Shown here: piece after piece, positions 49,401 to 58,478 of the stretch
Layout: the number at the start of each line of letters is the position of its first letter
Position numbering within the stretch: position 1 is the stretch's first letter
NCBI RefSeq assembly: GCF_000772535.1
Contig: NZ_JSUM01000006.1
Span: 62,001-126,000 of the forward strand
Source: Chelonobacter oris
GTDB lineage: Bacteria; Pseudomonadota; Gammaproteobacteria; Enterobacterales; Pasteurellaceae
DNA: 64,000 bases
Direction: 5' to 3'
Made by a program: the position numbers and the translations under genes
Notes under the pieces: generated by a model
Seen by the model: the letters and a program-made list of their open reading frames with translations, nothing else
What the model was told of the DNA's origin: nothing
The model's database searches: none

Positions 49401-50045
49401 CGGCAACCGCACTTGCGGCATTTCGCCGCTTAATTCGAATTTGATCGTCTCGAACACCGCCTGCGGCGATTTCAAGTTCTGGCGGATAAAACGGCTGACC
49501 GGCAAATTTTGCGGATAATAATTTTCACGCCAGTATTCACGGCAAAAACGCAATAACAGTTCATCATGTTGCGGCATCATTTCCAGATTGAAATGCACGC
49601 CCGAATCGAATGCATACCGCATTAGCATACGATAACAAAAACCGTGAATAGTAAAAATCGCCGCCATGTCCATATTTTGCTGTGCCATATCCAGCCGTAA
49701 AACCGCACTTGGCAAATCCGCTTTTACCGCTTGGTACAGTTCCGACACAAACGGATCGTCGCTTGGCGGCAGCGCCGATTGTCGGTTCATCGCCTCGCTA
49801 AACAGCGCCTTTATTTCAACGATTCGTTGTCGGATCCGATCTTTCAGTTCCTGCGTGGCGGCTTCGGTGAAGGTCATCACCAAGATCTCCTCCACCGTCA
49901 AAGCGCGGTTCAAGCCGTTCTGTCCGGCATTGAGCAGCAGCCTGAGGTATAAGGCAACCATGGTATAGGTTTTGCCCGTTCCGGCAGAGGCTTCGATCAA
50001 GGAAACCGTATTCAGCGGGTGGGTTATCGGATTGAGTTTTTGCAT
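46401..50045 (-). CDS. recB: Exodeoxyribonuclease V subunit beta RecB
   Basis: 1214 residues. UvrD-type helicase motifs: EASAGTGKTYTMVALYLR (Walker A), MIDEFQDTDIEQ, VHKSKGLEYGVVWLPF and ALTRARYQL. A C-terminal nuclease with LMDYKSNFLG holds the catalytic Asp and Lys. RecB powers 3'-5' unwinding and cutting at double-strand ends, loading RecA after Chi. recC is not adjacent, as in H. influenzae where it lies apart. Confidence 0.96.
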   Translation of the reverse strand: MQKLNPITHPLNTVSLIEASAGTGKTYTMVALYLRLLLNAGQNGLNRALTVEEILVMTFTEAATQELKDRIRQRIVEIKALFSEAMNRQSALPPSDDPFVSELYQAVKADLPSAVLRLDMAQQNMDMAAIFTIHGFCYRMLMRYAFDSGVHFNLEMMPQHDELLLRFCREYWRENYYPQNLPVSRFIRQNLKSPQAVFETIKFELSGEMPQVRLPLAYQGDLNTFLQQHLSVYAEQISVLKAAWREAYDDIQSLITAEMARKKDKRLDGRRYQPRFVLPAMESIQRWAQSDEIVLHDKLAFYFSQQNLDQKTKGDAKISHPLFARVDQLAQTDLEFYQKILYWHYINGVRAKLESYKAGHKEVSFDDLLSRLKTALYAENGRSLAQLIRRQFSFAMIDEFQDTDIEQYHIFKRLYIDQPNSGDSGMIMIGDPKQSIYAFRNADIFTYLAAAESAVQRFTLDTNWRSTPALIGAVNKLFAGAQNPFVYSQIRFQPVNAGKKATLLHLNGVLQPPLNFIINDDDKADMAAACAVSVQQWLKAIERQQLTFDDPTVSLQAKDLAVLVRNKKEAASIKSALAVLGIQSVYLSDRSSVLDSEWAQVIVYLLYACLNPQQENAVMTVLASRLFHFDAAELFRLRQDEKAWESRIKDFTRYRRIWQTQGVLPMIHCILQQQKLVPKLLAMADGERAVTDILHLAEFLQQGASLNENEYALLSWFEQTVRLHNPEADEVRLRLESERNLVKIVTVHKSKGLEYGVVWLPFLGRGQLQPRKSSRLTRYHDEKNQLYYDLTSAHQADSLKENMAEALRLLYVALTRARYQLNIGFPSQIGLKSDWNPLAYLLSPQEMALAPKSNVEFVTATILSQRLDQSEYRLTALSALQADEWRAAEARQQVLQAAVFGGRIEHNWRVSSFTALAAMQQRNQNRTRLDQAEYAGKSSAYLDSAYDDDGELPEYALLSENADVAMPDLKQWQMQAQNPFTLPQGARVGNILHDFLRYADFARPPDAETLLSLCRQLDLASESWQSPLQQWLQQIYRTPLDLRQSVRLDRLTAADCLKEMAFMISVDRPLNMHTLNRLLQQYHPPAAEQAPLQLDSIKGMLRGFIDLVCRIDGKYYLMDYKSNFLGEGYQAYLPAILRRVVAYHRYDLQYLIYTVALHRYLKRRDPDYDYQRDFGGVYYLFLRGMDGVGNDSGVYFNKPQWQLIDGLDKVLAGQ

Positions 50046-50086
50046 ACGGTCCGTATCATTATTGCAGTTAAGGCGAATGAATATCG

Positions 50087-50106
50087 GGGCGGAAAATTAT
50101 CCGCCC
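50087..50106. terminator. Weak hairpin between recB and the DsrE-like gene
   Basis: GGGCGGA and TCCGCCC (50087-50093, 50100-50106) form a 7-bp stem with a 6-base loop, without a T-run. It may separate the DsrE-like gene from recB or act as an mRNA end. Confidence 0.4.
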
Positions 50107-50123
50107 GCTTTATTATTGATGAC

Positions 50124-50480
50124 TTAAAAGGTTAGTACTTTATCGGCGGCAACCGTCCATGCCGCCAATTCTGCTAAAGTGCCGATTTCAACGCCGTCAG
50201 CCAGTTTTAACGATGTCAGCCCTCTTGCATTGGTACAGGTTTTGCATAATCTGACGCTAGCCCCCAGTGAAGTGATAATTTCCAATGCCTGTTGCAAATT
50301 ATAGCCCTCATTCGGGGTTTGCCCGTGCAGGCCGGCAACTACCGCATCCGACATCAAAAACAGTTTTACCTCGACTTCCGTTTTGTGCTCTTCCAACAGC
50401 ATGATCGCCAAGCGTAGCGCATTAAAACAATTTTCACTGCCGTACGCCGGACTGTTGACTACCAGTAAAATTTTCTCCAT
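50124..50480 (-). CDS. DsrE/DsrF-like family protein (YchN type)
   Basis: 118 residues, single DsrE domain: LLVVNSPAYGSENCFNALRLA at the N-terminus and ASVRLCKTCTNARG with two Cys (CKTC) near residue 80. YchN-like proteins form hexamers linked to sulfur handling but have no settled role. AGGAGCTTGCA precedes the ATG. It is on the same strand as recB, 78 bp upstream of its start. Confidence 0.87.
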   Translation of the reverse strand: MEKILLVVNSPAYGSENCFNALRLAIMLLEEHKTEVEVKLFLMSDAVVAGLHGQTPNEGYNLQQALEIITSLGASVRLCKTCTNARGLTSLKLADGVEIGTLAELAAWTVAADKVLTF

Positions 50481-50522
50481 TGCAAGCTCCTGATTTCAAT
50501 CGTTAATCTTTAAAGCCCAACC

Positions 50523-51869
50523 TCAGTGCATAATTCCTTTGTCGATAAAGACGATTTTCACTAAAAATAAGATCGATACGACCCAGACCGGAATTGAGAT
50601 AGCCCTGATTTTGCCGGTAAATACTTTCATCACGCAATAACTGATAAAACCAAATGCAATACCTTCGGTAATCGAGTAGGTGAACGGCATCATCGCAGCG
50701 GTAATAAATGCCGGTGTCGCTTCAGTGAGATCGTCCCACCGCACTTTAATTAAACTGGAGGACATCAAAATCCCGACATAAATCAACGCGCCGGCGGTTG
50801 CATATAACGGCACCAATGACGCCAGCGGCGACAGGAAAATCACCAGCAGGAACAAAATCCCGGTGACGACGGCGGTTAAACCGGTACGGCCGCCGACCGA
50901 CACGCCGGAGCTGCTTTCAATATACGCCGTGACCGAAGACGTGCCGATATACGCCCCGCTGACCGAACTGATACTGTCGACGAACAATGCCTGTTTCATT
51001 TTCGGAAAACGCCCTTTCTCATCGGCTAACCCCGCTTTTTCGGTGACGCCCAACAAGGTACCGGAGGAATCGAACAAATTGACCAGCATGAAGGAAAAGA
51101 CAATTCCCAACAAACCAACGTCCAATGCCCCGCTCAAATCGACCTGCCCGACCACATTGCTGATACTTGGCGGCGCTGAAAATATTCCGTTGAATTTGAC
51201 ATCACCCAATGCCAACGCCAAGGCGGTAACAACGGCGATCGACACCAGCACCGCCGCATGAATATTGCGCGCCGCCAAAATGACGATAATAAAAAACCCC
51301 AGAATACCCAGTAATACGTGGGTTGAATAAAGATTGCCCAATGTCAGCAAGGTTTGCGGATGCCCGACCACAATCCCCGAATTTTGAAACCCCATTAACG
51401 CAATGAACAGCCCGATTCCGGCGGTGATCCCCACCCGCAGGCTGGTCGGAATACTGGCGATTAACCAATACCGCACTTGAAACAAGGTCAGCAAAAACAA
51501 GCCGACAGCGCCCCAGAAAATCGTCCCCATACCGACCTGCCACGACAACCCCAGTTTTGACACCACCGTATAGGCAAAAAAGGCGTTTAATCCCATCGCC
51601 GGCGCCAAAGCAACCGGCAGGTTGGCAAACAGCCCCATAAAAATACTGCCGAAAGCGGTGATCAGGGCGGTGGTGATAAACACGCTCTGCGTATCCATGC
51701 CTGCCGCGCCGAGAATCGACGGGTTGATAAACACAATATAAACCATGGTTAAAAATGTGGTGGCGCCGGCGATCACTTCGGTTTTGACATTAGTACCGTG
51801 CTGTTCCAGCTTGAAAAAGCGTTGTAATACGCTCTGATTTTGCGTTGTTTGTTGCGTTGTTTGTTGCAT
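50523..51869 (-). CDS. NCS2-family purine permease (AzgA/PbuG-like)
   Basis: 448 residues, 12-14 helices. ATTFLTMVYIVFINPSIL, ALAPAMGLNAFFAY and the SSGTLLGVTEKAGL segment are typical of adenine/hypoxanthine/guanine permeases. It imports purine bases with protons. The ATG at 51869 starts the usual N-terminus; the extra 13 residues of the longer frame are rejected. No PurR box or purine riboswitch was recognised in the 171 bp upstream. Confidence 0.88.
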   Translation of the reverse strand: MQQTTQQTTQNQSVLQRFFKLEQHGTNVKTEVIAGATTFLTMVYIVFINPSILGAAGMDTQSVFITTALITAFGSIFMGLFANLPVALAPAMGLNAFFAYTVVSKLGLSWQVGMGTIFWGAVGLFLLTLFQVRYWLIASIPTSLRVGITAGIGLFIALMGFQNSGIVVGHPQTLLTLGNLYSTHVLLGILGFFIIVILAARNIHAAVLVSIAVVTALALALGDVKFNGIFSAPPSISNVVGQVDLSGALDVGLLGIVFSFMLVNLFDSSGTLLGVTEKAGLADEKGRFPKMKQALFVDSISSVSGAYIGTSSVTAYIESSSGVSVGGRTGLTAVVTGILFLLVIFLSPLASLVPLYATAGALIYVGILMSSSLIKVRWDDLTEATPAFITAAMMPFTYSITEGIAFGFISYCVMKVFTGKIRAISIPVWVVSILFLVKIVFIDKGIMH

Positions 51870-52040
51870 AGATAACGGGTTCCGGTTAAGAGTGAAAAAG
51901 ATAATCAAACAAAAAACCTATAGTAGCAAAAAGGCAAATTGACTGCGATAATTTTCAAAATTTATCGGAAAAAAGTGAATTAATCCGAAGTACAACAGCC
52001 TAATCTACTGAAATTATTACATTAATTAAGGGCAACAATC

Positions 52041-52463
52041 ATGTTGAAAATAAAGAAAATCACCGTTGCTTCACTCATTATCACCGCCACCTTGGGATTA
52101 GCCGCCTGCCAACACGTCGAAAATGCTGCCGCTACGACCGCACTTGGCGGGCAATATGTCAGCGAAGGCTATGCCGAACGTGCCGAAGGCAATGATTGGG
52201 TGATGGTTAGCGTGGCGGACAAAGGGAAAGATAAACTGGCAATCAAGATCACATCACGCGATGATATCAAAAAACCGACTTGCAGTTTCAGCGGCGAAGC
52301 GGTTAAAAAAAGCGACTATCGTTATGAAGTGAACGATGACGGTTCGGTATTGGTGTTTAAGTTTGACAAGAACAGAGTCAGCATTTCCTCGAGCAATCCG
52401 ATTGCGCTACACTATTATTGTTCCGGCGGCGCCAGTTTAGCAGATACCTATACTAAGCTGTAA
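52041..52463 (+). CDS. Lipoprotein of unknown function
   Basis: 140 residues. The signal peptide ends with a lipobox LAAC (Cys23), giving a small lipidated protein. The mature part contains two further Cys (in PTCSFSG and HYYCSGG) that could form a disulfide, and a central beta-rich segment. I do not recognise the family; the size and the paired Cys recall small periplasmic lysozyme inhibitors, but no motif confirms it. AAGGGCAA precedes the ATG. Its 3' end overlaps a minus-strand frame. Confidence 0.75.
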   Translation: MLKIKKITVASLIITATLGLAACQHVENAAATTALGGQYVSEGYAERAEGNDWVMVSVADKGKDKLAIKITSRDDIKKPTCSFSGEAVKKSDYRYEVNDDGSVLVFKFDKNRVSISSSNPIALHYYCSGGASLADTYTKL

Positions 52464-52655
52464 TGGCATTGCCGCATAAAAGCCAAAACCTGAATCGAGG
52501 CTTTCTCTTTTCAGGTTTTGTTTATGTTGCTTTCTGGTTGCTTTATAGCTTTTTTCATGAATCCGGTGACGGGTAAATTTCGCCATATTCTTCGCCACAA
52601 AATTGTTAACCGCACTTTCGCCGATTTTTGCGGCGGCTTGTTTTTTCTTTGTCAT
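52437..52655 (-). CDS. Small basic protein with internal terminator, ArfA-like arrangement
   Basis: 72 residues, Lys/Arg rich. AAAGGAT before the ATG supports translation. The protein resembles short gamma-proteobacterial basic proteins with an HEKSYKATRK-like core. A 10-bp hairpin (52485-52519) covers codons 46-57, so the transcript probably ends before the TAA; the codons beyond encode a hydrophobic tail (FGFYAAMPLQL). E. coli ArfA, the ribosome-rescue factor regulated by nonstop mRNA, is built exactly this way, but its KGKGSYMRK motif is not matched closely. A DUF7230-type protein is the other option. Confidence 0.6.
   Translation of the reverse strand: MTKKKQAAAKIGESAVNNFVAKNMAKFTRHRIHEKSYKATRKQHKQNLKRESLDSGFGFYAAMPLQLSIGIC
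52485..52523. terminator. Hairpin terminating the lipoprotein gene and lying inside the small minus-strand gene
   Basis: AAAACCTGAA (52485-52494) and TTCAGGTTTT (52510-52519) form a 10-bp stem with a 15-base loop. On the plus strand TTTTGTTT follows, 21 bp after the lipoprotein stop. On the minus strand TTTTGGCTTTT follows, still within the open frame. Confidence 0.75.
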
Positions 52656-52734
52656 AAAATATCCTTTTGTCTTGAATAAACCAAATCGCCGCTATTCTAG
52701 GCGAAAAGGACAACTTGTCAACTTTTGAACGATT

Positions 52735-53784
52735 TTATGACGCTTGAAACAGAAATACCGTTGTCTTTCGATAAAGCTCACCCGCCTTGCTTATGCCGCC
52801 ATATTGAAACCATTCCGGATGATTCGGGGTGTCCGGCAAGCTTTGGGTTTCCAGCGCAACCCCGGCATGATTGGCGTAAACCCCGCCGCTGCGATTCGGC
52901 GTACCGGCGAGGAAATTCCCACTGTAAACCTGAATCGCCGGTTGATCGGTCACTATTTTCAAGCGCAGATCACCGTTTGACGACTGTAACTCAACCTGTG
53001 CTTTTGCATGTAAGCCCGGTGCATTCAACAAAAATGCGTGGTCATAACCCGACACGGCCTGTTGATCCGAATCGCTCAAAAAATCCTGCGCGATAACCTT
53101 TGCGTGACGAAAATCAAAACCGCCCTTTTCAACCTCTCGCAACGGCGCATTCGGAATGCCGGCGGCATCAACCGGCAAATAATGATCTGCGGCGATGCGC
53201 AACCGATGCTGCAATACCGTTTGATCCGCACTTTCACCGTCAAGATTAAAATAGGCATGGTTGGTGAGATTTAACGGGGTGTCCCGATCGGAGCGGGCTT
53301 CAAATTCAATCGCCAGCGCGTTATCTTGACGCAGTCGATACCGCACTTTGGCGTGCAGATTGCCGGGAAAACCCTGATCGCCGTCTGCCGACAGTAGGCC
53401 GAATTCGACATAATCATCGCCCTGCGCCGAAATTTGCCACCGGCGTTTGTCAAAGGCGTCCGTGCCGCCGTGCAACTGATGTTGCTGTTGTTGATTGGCA
53501 TCCAGCAAGTAGCGCTTTCCGTTCAGATTGAAAGCCGCATTGGCGATTCGGTTGGCAAAACGCCCGATTGTCGCCCCCAAATAGGCGCCTTGTTCACTGT
53601 GTTGCACCAGCGTTTCACAGCCTAAAATCACATCACGCAGCCGACCGGCAACCGGCAACCGGCAAGTAAGCCACGTCGCTCCCCAGTCGGTCAGTTTTAC
53701 GCACATGCCATTCGCATTGGACAATTCAACCACTTGAAACGGGTTGCCGTCAGGGGCTGATTGTTCACTATAAATACGGATCAT
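52735..53784 (-). CDS. galM: Aldose 1-epimerase (galactose mutarotase)
   Basis: 349 residues. The beta-sandwich motifs [28 protein letters not shown] (with the catalytic His) and [14 protein letters not shown] (catalytic Glu) are clear. It converts beta- to alpha-galactose for GalK. Its ATG overlaps the galK stop as ATGA. It is the last gene of galTKM; the 79 bp downstream up to the small protein gene hold no terminator I can identify. Confidence 0.95.
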   Translation of the reverse strand: MIRIYSEQSAPDGNPFQVVELSNANGMCVKLTDWGATWLTCRLPVAGRLRDVILGCETLVQHSEQGAYLGATIGRFANRIANAAFNLNGKRYLLDANQQQQHQLHGGTDAFDKRRWQISAQGDDYVEFGLLSADGDQGFPGNLHAKVRYRLRQDNALAIEFEARSDRDTPLNLTNHAYFNLDGESADQTVLQHRLRIAADHYLPVDAAGIPNAPLREVEKGGFDFRHAKVIAQDFLSDSDQQAVSGYDHAFLLNAPGLHAKAQVELQSSNGDLRLKIVTDQPAIQVYSGNFLAGTPNRSGGVYANHAGVALETQSLPDTPNHPEWFQYGGISKAGELYRKTTVFLFQAS

Positions 53785-54959
53785 AATACACTGACTCCGG
53801 CAGAGGCATGACAAACATAGAATGTTTCTTTCAAGCCGGTATGTTTTTCATAATGGTCGGCAATCTTTTTACGTACGGATTCAATTTTCTCCTCCGGTGC
53901 AAGCGCAACAATACAACCGCCGAATCCCCCGCCGGTCATGCGGGCGCCGCCACTGTCGCCGATCACCTCTTGAGCCAGTGCCACCAGATAATCCACTTCC
54001 GGTACGGTGATTTCAAAATCATCACGCATGGAAACGTGCGATTGCCCCATTAAGACGCCGACCTGTTGCAGATCGCCCTTTTTCAAAGCAACGGCGGCAT
54101 TCAGTACCCGTTGATTTTCCGTCACGATGTGTCTGGCACGTTTGGCAACCACGGCATCAAGTGCGGTCAGCTCGGATTCACGCTGTTGAAATTGTTCAAT
54201 CGACACATCCCGCAATGCTTTCACACCGAAAAAAGCGGCAGCTTGTTCGCATTGCTGACGACGGCTGTTGTATTCGCCGTCCACCAGATCATGTTTCACA
54301 TTGGAATTGACGATGATGACGGCAACCCCGTGCGGCACCGGCGTAGGCTCGGTTTCCAATGTGCGGCAGTCAATTTTCAGTAAATGATCTTTTTGCCCTA
54401 ACGCCGAAATCAATTGATCCATATTGCCGCATTGACAACCGACAAAACGGTTTTCCGCCTGTTGCCCGATCAGGGCGATTTCAACGTTAGTCAACGCTAA
54501 ATTACCCAATACCTGACAAAATTTGCCGGTTGCGACTTCCAACGCCGCCGAAGAACTCAAGCCGGAAGATAACGGCACATTGCCGCTAATCGCTAAATCG
54601 GCACCGCACTTGAACTCGGGGCATTTTTGCTGAATATATTTCACCACGCCGCGTACGTAGCCGGTCCATTTGTATTCGGGATGCGGCTCAATCGGTTTGT
54701 TCAAATCAAATTCGTCCCATTGCTGCAAATCGACGGCATATACCCTGAAAAGACTGTCCGTCCGTTTAGCACCGCTGATTGCCGTGCCGTAGTCGATCGC
54801 ACAAGGCATCACAAACCCATCGTTATAGTCGGTATGTTCGCCGATAATATTCACTCGCCCCGGTGCATAAACCAACAATTGCGGTTGATATTCAAACTGA
54901 TCGACAAATGCTTTTTGCGCCGCCTGTTGCGGCGATAATCCAGAATGCTGTGAATTCAT
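53781..54959 (-). CDS. galK: Galactokinase
   Basis: 392 residues. GHMP kinase motifs: [17 protein letters not shown] (galactokinase signature), [17 protein letters not shown] (ATP loop) and [14 protein letters not shown]. It makes galactose-1-phosphate. Its ATG overlaps the galT stop (ATGA). Confidence 0.97.
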   Translation of the reverse strand: MNSQHSGLSPQQAAQKAFVDQFEYQPQLLVYAPGRVNIIGEHTDYNDGFVMPCAIDYGTAISGAKRTDSLFRVYAVDLQQWDEFDLNKPIEPHPEYKWTGYVRGVVKYIQQKCPEFKCGADLAISGNVPLSSGLSSSAALEVATGKFCQVLGNLALTNVEIALIGQQAENRFVGCQCGNMDQLISALGQKDHLLKIDCRTLETEPTPVPHGVAVIIVNSNVKHDLVDGEYNSRRQQCEQAAAFFGVKALRDVSIEQFQQRESELTALDAVVAKRARHIVTENQRVLNAAVALKKGDLQQVGVLMGQSHVSMRDDFEITVPEVDYLVALAQEVIGDSGGARMTGGGFGGCIVALAPEEKIESVRKKIADHYEKHTGLKETFYVCHASAGVSVL

Positions 54960-56026
54960 GTTTCAATCCCCTTGTTATTTTCCTTATAATGAATATCGCT
55001 CAACTGCGCCAAACGGGCGGCAGCCTGCTCAGCCGTCAGATCCCGCTGTGCTTCCGCCAGCATTTCGTAACCGACCATAAATTTGCGGATCGTGGCGGAA
55101 CGCAGCAACGGCGGGTAAAAAACCGCATGTAGCTGCCAATGTTCCAAATTGCGCCCGTCTTTAAAAAACGGCGCATAATGCCACCCCATCGAATATGGAA
55201 AACTGCATTCAAACAAGTTGTCATAGCGGGTGGTCAGCCGTTTAATCGCCAATGCCAAATCATCACGCTGTGCAGCGGAGAGATCATTCATTCGCTTCAC
55301 CGCCGTTTTCGGCAACAGCAGGGTTTCGAACGGCCACGCCGCCCAATACGGCACCACCGCCAGCCAAAATTCGGTTTCAACAACGGTGCGACTGCCGTCT
55401 TTCAATTCGGCATTGACGTAATCCAACAGCAAGTTGCTGCCGTATTGTCGGTAATAGTTGAGCAGATTGCGTTCTTTTGTTGCAATTTCATTCGGTAAAA
55501 AACTGTTCGCCCAAATTTGCCCGTGCGGGTGCGGCTGCGAACAGCCCATCACTTCGCCTTTATTTTCAAAGGCTTGTACCCAAATGTAGTCTTTACCCAA
55601 TTCTTCAAGCTGTTCATTCCAAGTTTCCACCACTTGCCGAAGTTCCGCCACACTCATTTCCGGCAGGGTTTTGCTGTGATCCGGTGAAAAGCAGACGACC
55701 CGACTCAAGCCGCGCACGCCCATCACCTGAAACAGCGGATGATCACTTTTCGGCGCATCAGGACTATCGGGCATCAGGGCGGCAAAGTCATTCGGGAAAA
55801 CATAGGTATATTTATAATCGGGATTCACCGCACTTGAAACCCGTTTATTACCCGGGCATAAGAAACAATTTTCATCATAATGCGGCAGTTGTTGCAACGA
55901 AGGCTTTTCTTGTTGGCCGCTCCACGGACGCTTGGCACGATGCGGCGAAACCAAAATCCATTCATCTTTCAATGGATTATAGCGCCGATGTGGATGTTCG
56001 GTCGCATCAAAATTTATCCTGCTCAT
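54956..56026 (-). CDS. galT: Galactose-1-phosphate uridylyltransferase
   Basis: 356 residues. [13 protein letters not shown] at the N-terminus, zinc/Cys sites CFLCPGNKR, and the active [11 protein letters not shown] with the nucleophilic His (HPH). The second domain has SMGWHYAPF. It swaps UMP from UDP-glucose to galactose-1-phosphate. First gene of galTKM, preceded by a GalS operator; no galE is seen in this window. Confidence 0.97.
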   Translation of the reverse strand: MSRINFDATEHPHRRYNPLKDEWILVSPHRAKRPWSGQQEKPSLQQLPHYDENCFLCPGNKRVSSAVNPDYKYTYVFPNDFAALMPDSPDAPKSDHPLFQVMGVRGLSRVVCFSPDHSKTLPEMSVAELRQVVETWNEQLEELGKDYIWVQAFENKGEVMGCSQPHPHGQIWANSFLPNEIATKERNLLNYYRQYGSNLLLDYVNAELKDGSRTVVETEFWLAVVPYWAAWPFETLLLPKTAVKRMNDLSAAQRDDLALAIKRLTTRYDNLFECSFPYSMGWHYAPFFKDGRNLEHWQLHAVFYPPLLRSATIRKFMVGYEMLAEAQRDLTAEQAAARLAQLSDIHYKENNKGIET

Positions 56027-56060
56027 CTCAATTTATCCTTTATTTAATCCAAAATACGCA

Positions 56061-56074
56061 TGTAATCGGTTACA
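56061..56074. promoter_or_regulatory. GalS/GalR operator before galT
   Basis: TGTAATCGGTTACA fits the gal operator consensus TGTAAnCGnTTACA exactly. It lies 35 bp upstream of galT in the 198-bp galT/galS divergent gap, suited to repress galTKM. Confidence 0.8.
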
Positions 56075-56183
56075 TTATCGGCGTTAAATATAGCATAATC
56101 TGTTAACCAAACCGTTAATCAGATCACAAAATCCCCAAATACTTGCAGGATTATCGTTGAAACATGAAAAATTAGCGTATGAT

Positions 56184-56197
56184 AGGAAACGGTTTCA
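56184..56197. promoter_or_regulatory. GalS/GalR operator before galS
   Basis: AGGAAACGGTTTCA has the AAnCGnTT core of LacI-family gal operators. It is 28 bp before the galS start, so it probably gives autoregulation. A weaker CRP-like half-site (ATCACA at 56123-56128) is nearby. Confidence 0.65.
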
Positions 56198-56224
56198 ATA
56201 AAATTCAGTTTGAGAGAGAAAGTT

Positions 56225-57223
56225 ATGGTGACGATTCGTGATGTGGCAAAATCCGCCAATGTATCGGTAGCGACGGTCTCGCGCGTACTGAACGCACACC
56301 CTTCGATCAGTGAAAAAACCCGTGAAGCCGTACTAAGTGCGGTGCAGCAGCTCGGCTATTACCCGAATGCCAATGCACAGGCACTCGCCTCACAAAGCAA
56401 TGATACGATCGGCGTGGTCGTTACCGATGTAACCGATTCATTTTTTGCCATTCTGGTCAAAGCCGTTGATCAGGTTGCCGCACGGCATAATCGAAATATT
56501 CTGATCGGTATCGGTTATCATGATTTGGAAAAAGAAAAACAAGCCATTGATTTATTGCTGAAAAAACGCTGTAACTCATTAGTCGTACATGCCAAGGCAC
56601 TCAGTGACGAAATGTTGCAGGATTACTTGAGCCGTCATCCCGGCATGGTGGTTATCAATCGGACAATTCCCGGTTTCGAACACCGCTGTATTGCGCTTGA
56701 TAATGAAAAAGGGACGTATTTGGCAGCCCAAACCCTGATTCAGCACGGCCACCGTTACATTGGTTATATCGGCTCAAACCATCACATCAATGATGAAACC
56801 GAACGCAAGAGCGGTTATTTAAAAGCCTTGTCTGACAACCAATTACCGATTTATTCCCACGCTATTGCCAATGCTTCCCCGGATTATCAGGGCGGCGAAG
56901 AAGCTATGATCAAACTGCTGAGTTACAATTCCAATCTGACGGCGGTCGTTTGTTACAATGATTCCATGGCTGCCGGGGCGCTTTCTATTTTGAATGAAAA
57001 CAATATTAAAGTACCGCACCAATTTTCGATTATCGGTTTTGACGATATGCCGATTGCCAGCTATTTGGTGCCGAAATTAACGACTATTCGTTATCCTATT
57101 GATTTAATGGCAAGTTATGCTGCCGAATTAGCCCTAAGCCTAGTCAATAAAGAGGTTGAATCGCCGGATAACGTCACCTTTAATCCAACACTCGTGAAGC
57201 GTTTCTCTGTAAAGTCCGTTTAA
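56225..57223 (+). CDS. galS: Galactose-operon repressor, LacI family (GalS/GalR)
   Basis: 332 residues. The HTH starts [20 protein letters not shown], followed by the hinge VLNAHPSIS, then a periplasmic-binding-like ligand domain. E. coli GalS is 346. The ATG at 56225 starts this canonical N-terminus and follows GAGAGAAAG. Position between galTKM and mglBAC, with matching operators, supports the galactose role. Confidence 0.92.
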   Translation: MVTIRDVAKSANVSVATVSRVLNAHPSISEKTREAVLSAVQQLGYYPNANAQALASQSNDTIGVVVTDVTDSFFAILVKAVDQVAARHNRNILIGIGYHDLEKEKQAIDLLLKKRCNSLVVHAKALSDEMLQDYLSRHPGMVVINRTIPGFEHRCIALDNEKGTYLAAQTLIQHGHRYIGYIGSNHHINDETERKSGYLKALSDNQLPIYSHAIANASPDYQGGEEAMIKLLSYNSNLTAVVCYNDSMAAGALSILNENNIKVPHQFSIIGFDDMPIASYLVPKLTTIRYPIDLMASYAAELALSLVNKEVESPDNVTFNPTLVKRFSVKSV

Positions 57224-57270
57224 TTTGAATAAAAACTGTGATCCAAGCCGCATATTTTTCAATTACACCA

Positions 57271-57330
57271 TGTAATCGTTTTCATAATGTGAATAGGATC
57301 ACATACTTTTGAAGCATCCTTGAGTATCCT
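57271..57330 (+). promoter_or_regulatory. mgl promoter with GalS operator and CRP site
   Basis: TGTAATCGTTTTCA (57271-57284) matches the gal operator core. TGTGAATAGGATCACA (57288-57303) is a perfect TGTGA-N6-TCACA CRP site. TATCCT (57325-57330) is a -10 element placed so that CRP is centred 41.5 bp before a start near 57337, a class II promoter. The leader to mglB is about 95 bases. Confidence 0.82.
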
Positions 57331-57431
57331 AGCCCCTGACATTATCGCACAAAGCAGATAATACTCTGAGGATCGGTTACAGCAAAACCGATGGCACTTA
57401 TCTTTATATAGCAAAGATGGAGAGAATTACC

Positions 57432-58424
57432 ATGAAAAAAACCGTATTGACTTCCGTTGCATTGGCTGTCGGACTGGGCATTGCCGCAACTTCTGCGCAA
57501 GCCGCCAACCGTATCGGTGTAACCATTTACAAATACGACGACAATTTTATGTCCACCATGCGTCAGGAAATTGAAAAAGAAGCCAAAGCATTAAAAGACG
57601 TCGAGCTGTTGATGAACGATTCCCAAAATGCCCAATCCATCCAGAACGATCAGGTTGACGTATTGATCTCCAAAGGCGTAAAAGCATTGGCAATCAACTT
57701 GGTTGACCCTGCCGCTGCGCCGACCATTATCAAAAAAGCATCGGAAGAAGATATTCCGGTGGTATTCTTCAATAAAGATCCGGGCGCAGCGGCTATCGGC
57801 AGCTATGACAAAGCCTACTATGTCGGCACCGAACCGAAAGAATCCGGCGTTATCCAAGGTGATTTGATCGCCAAACAGTGGAAAGGCAACCCGGCTTGGG
57901 ATTTGAACAAAGACGGCAAAATCCAATATGTGCTGCTGAAAGGCGAACCGGGGCACCCTGATGCCGAAGCCCGTACCGAATTCGTTATCAAAGAATTGAA
58001 CAATCAAGGTATTGAAACCGAACAGCTTTACATTGATACCGGCATGTGGGATGCCGCCATGGCAAAAGACAAAGCCGATGCCTGGTTATCCGGCCCGCAA
58101 GCCAATAATATCGAAGTCATCATCGCCAATAACGACGGTATGGCAATGGGTGCATTGGAAGCGACCAAATCCCACGGCAAAAACCTGCCGATCTTCGGCG
58201 TTGATGCGCTGGCTGAAGTATTACAGTTAGTGAAATCGGGGGCGATTGCCGGAACCGTGTTGAACGACGGTGTCAATCAAGCCAAAGCTGTGGTGCAGTT
58301 GTCCGATAATCTGGCTAACGGCAAAGATGCGGCCGAAGGTACCAACTGGAAACTGGAAAACCGCGTCGTCCGTATTCCTTACGTCGGTGTCGATAAAGAC
58401 AATCTGGAAAACTTCTTAAAATAA
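57432..58424 (+). CDS. mglB: D-galactose/methyl-galactoside-binding periplasmic protein
   Basis: 330 residues with signal peptide (1-23, cut after SAQA). Mature start [17 protein letters not shown] is close to E. coli MglB (332). It delivers galactose/glucose to MglAC and can signal to chemoreceptors in enterics. The ATG at 57432 follows GATGGAGAG. A calcium loop DLNKDGKIQ is visible near residue 158. Confidence 0.97.
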   Translation: MKKTVLTSVALAVGLGIAATSAQAANRIGVTIYKYDDNFMSTMRQEIEKEAKALKDVELLMNDSQNAQSIQNDQVDVLISKGVKALAINLVDPAAAPTIIKKASEEDIPVVFFNKDPGAAAIGSYDKAYYVGTEPKESGVIQGDLIAKQWKGNPAWDLNKDGKIQYVLLKGEPGHPDAEARTEFVIKELNNQGIETEQLYIDTGMWDAAMAKDKADAWLSGPQANNIEVIIANNDGMAMGALEATKSHGKNLPIFGVDALAEVLQLVKSGAIAGTVLNDGVNQAKAVVQLSDNLANGKDAAEGTNWKLENRVVRIPYVGVDKDNLENFLK

Positions 58425-58438
58425 TATGTTGTCATCCT

Positions 58439-58463
58439 GGGGAGGGTTTCTCTCTCCCCTTTT
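58439..58463 (+). terminator. Intercistronic hairpin between mglB and mglA
   Basis: GGGGAG (58439-58444) and CTCCCC (58454-58459) flank a short loop, then TTTT. As a weak terminator or 3' stabiliser it would give more MglB than MglA and MglC, as seen in binding-protein operons. Confidence 0.65.
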
Positions 58464-58478
58464 CGCTTGAGGTTGGAT

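Noticed and set aside
51870-52040. Possible purine riboswitch or PurR box before the NCS2 permease
   Set aside because: No aptamer core or ACGCAAACGTTTGCGT-like palindrome was found.
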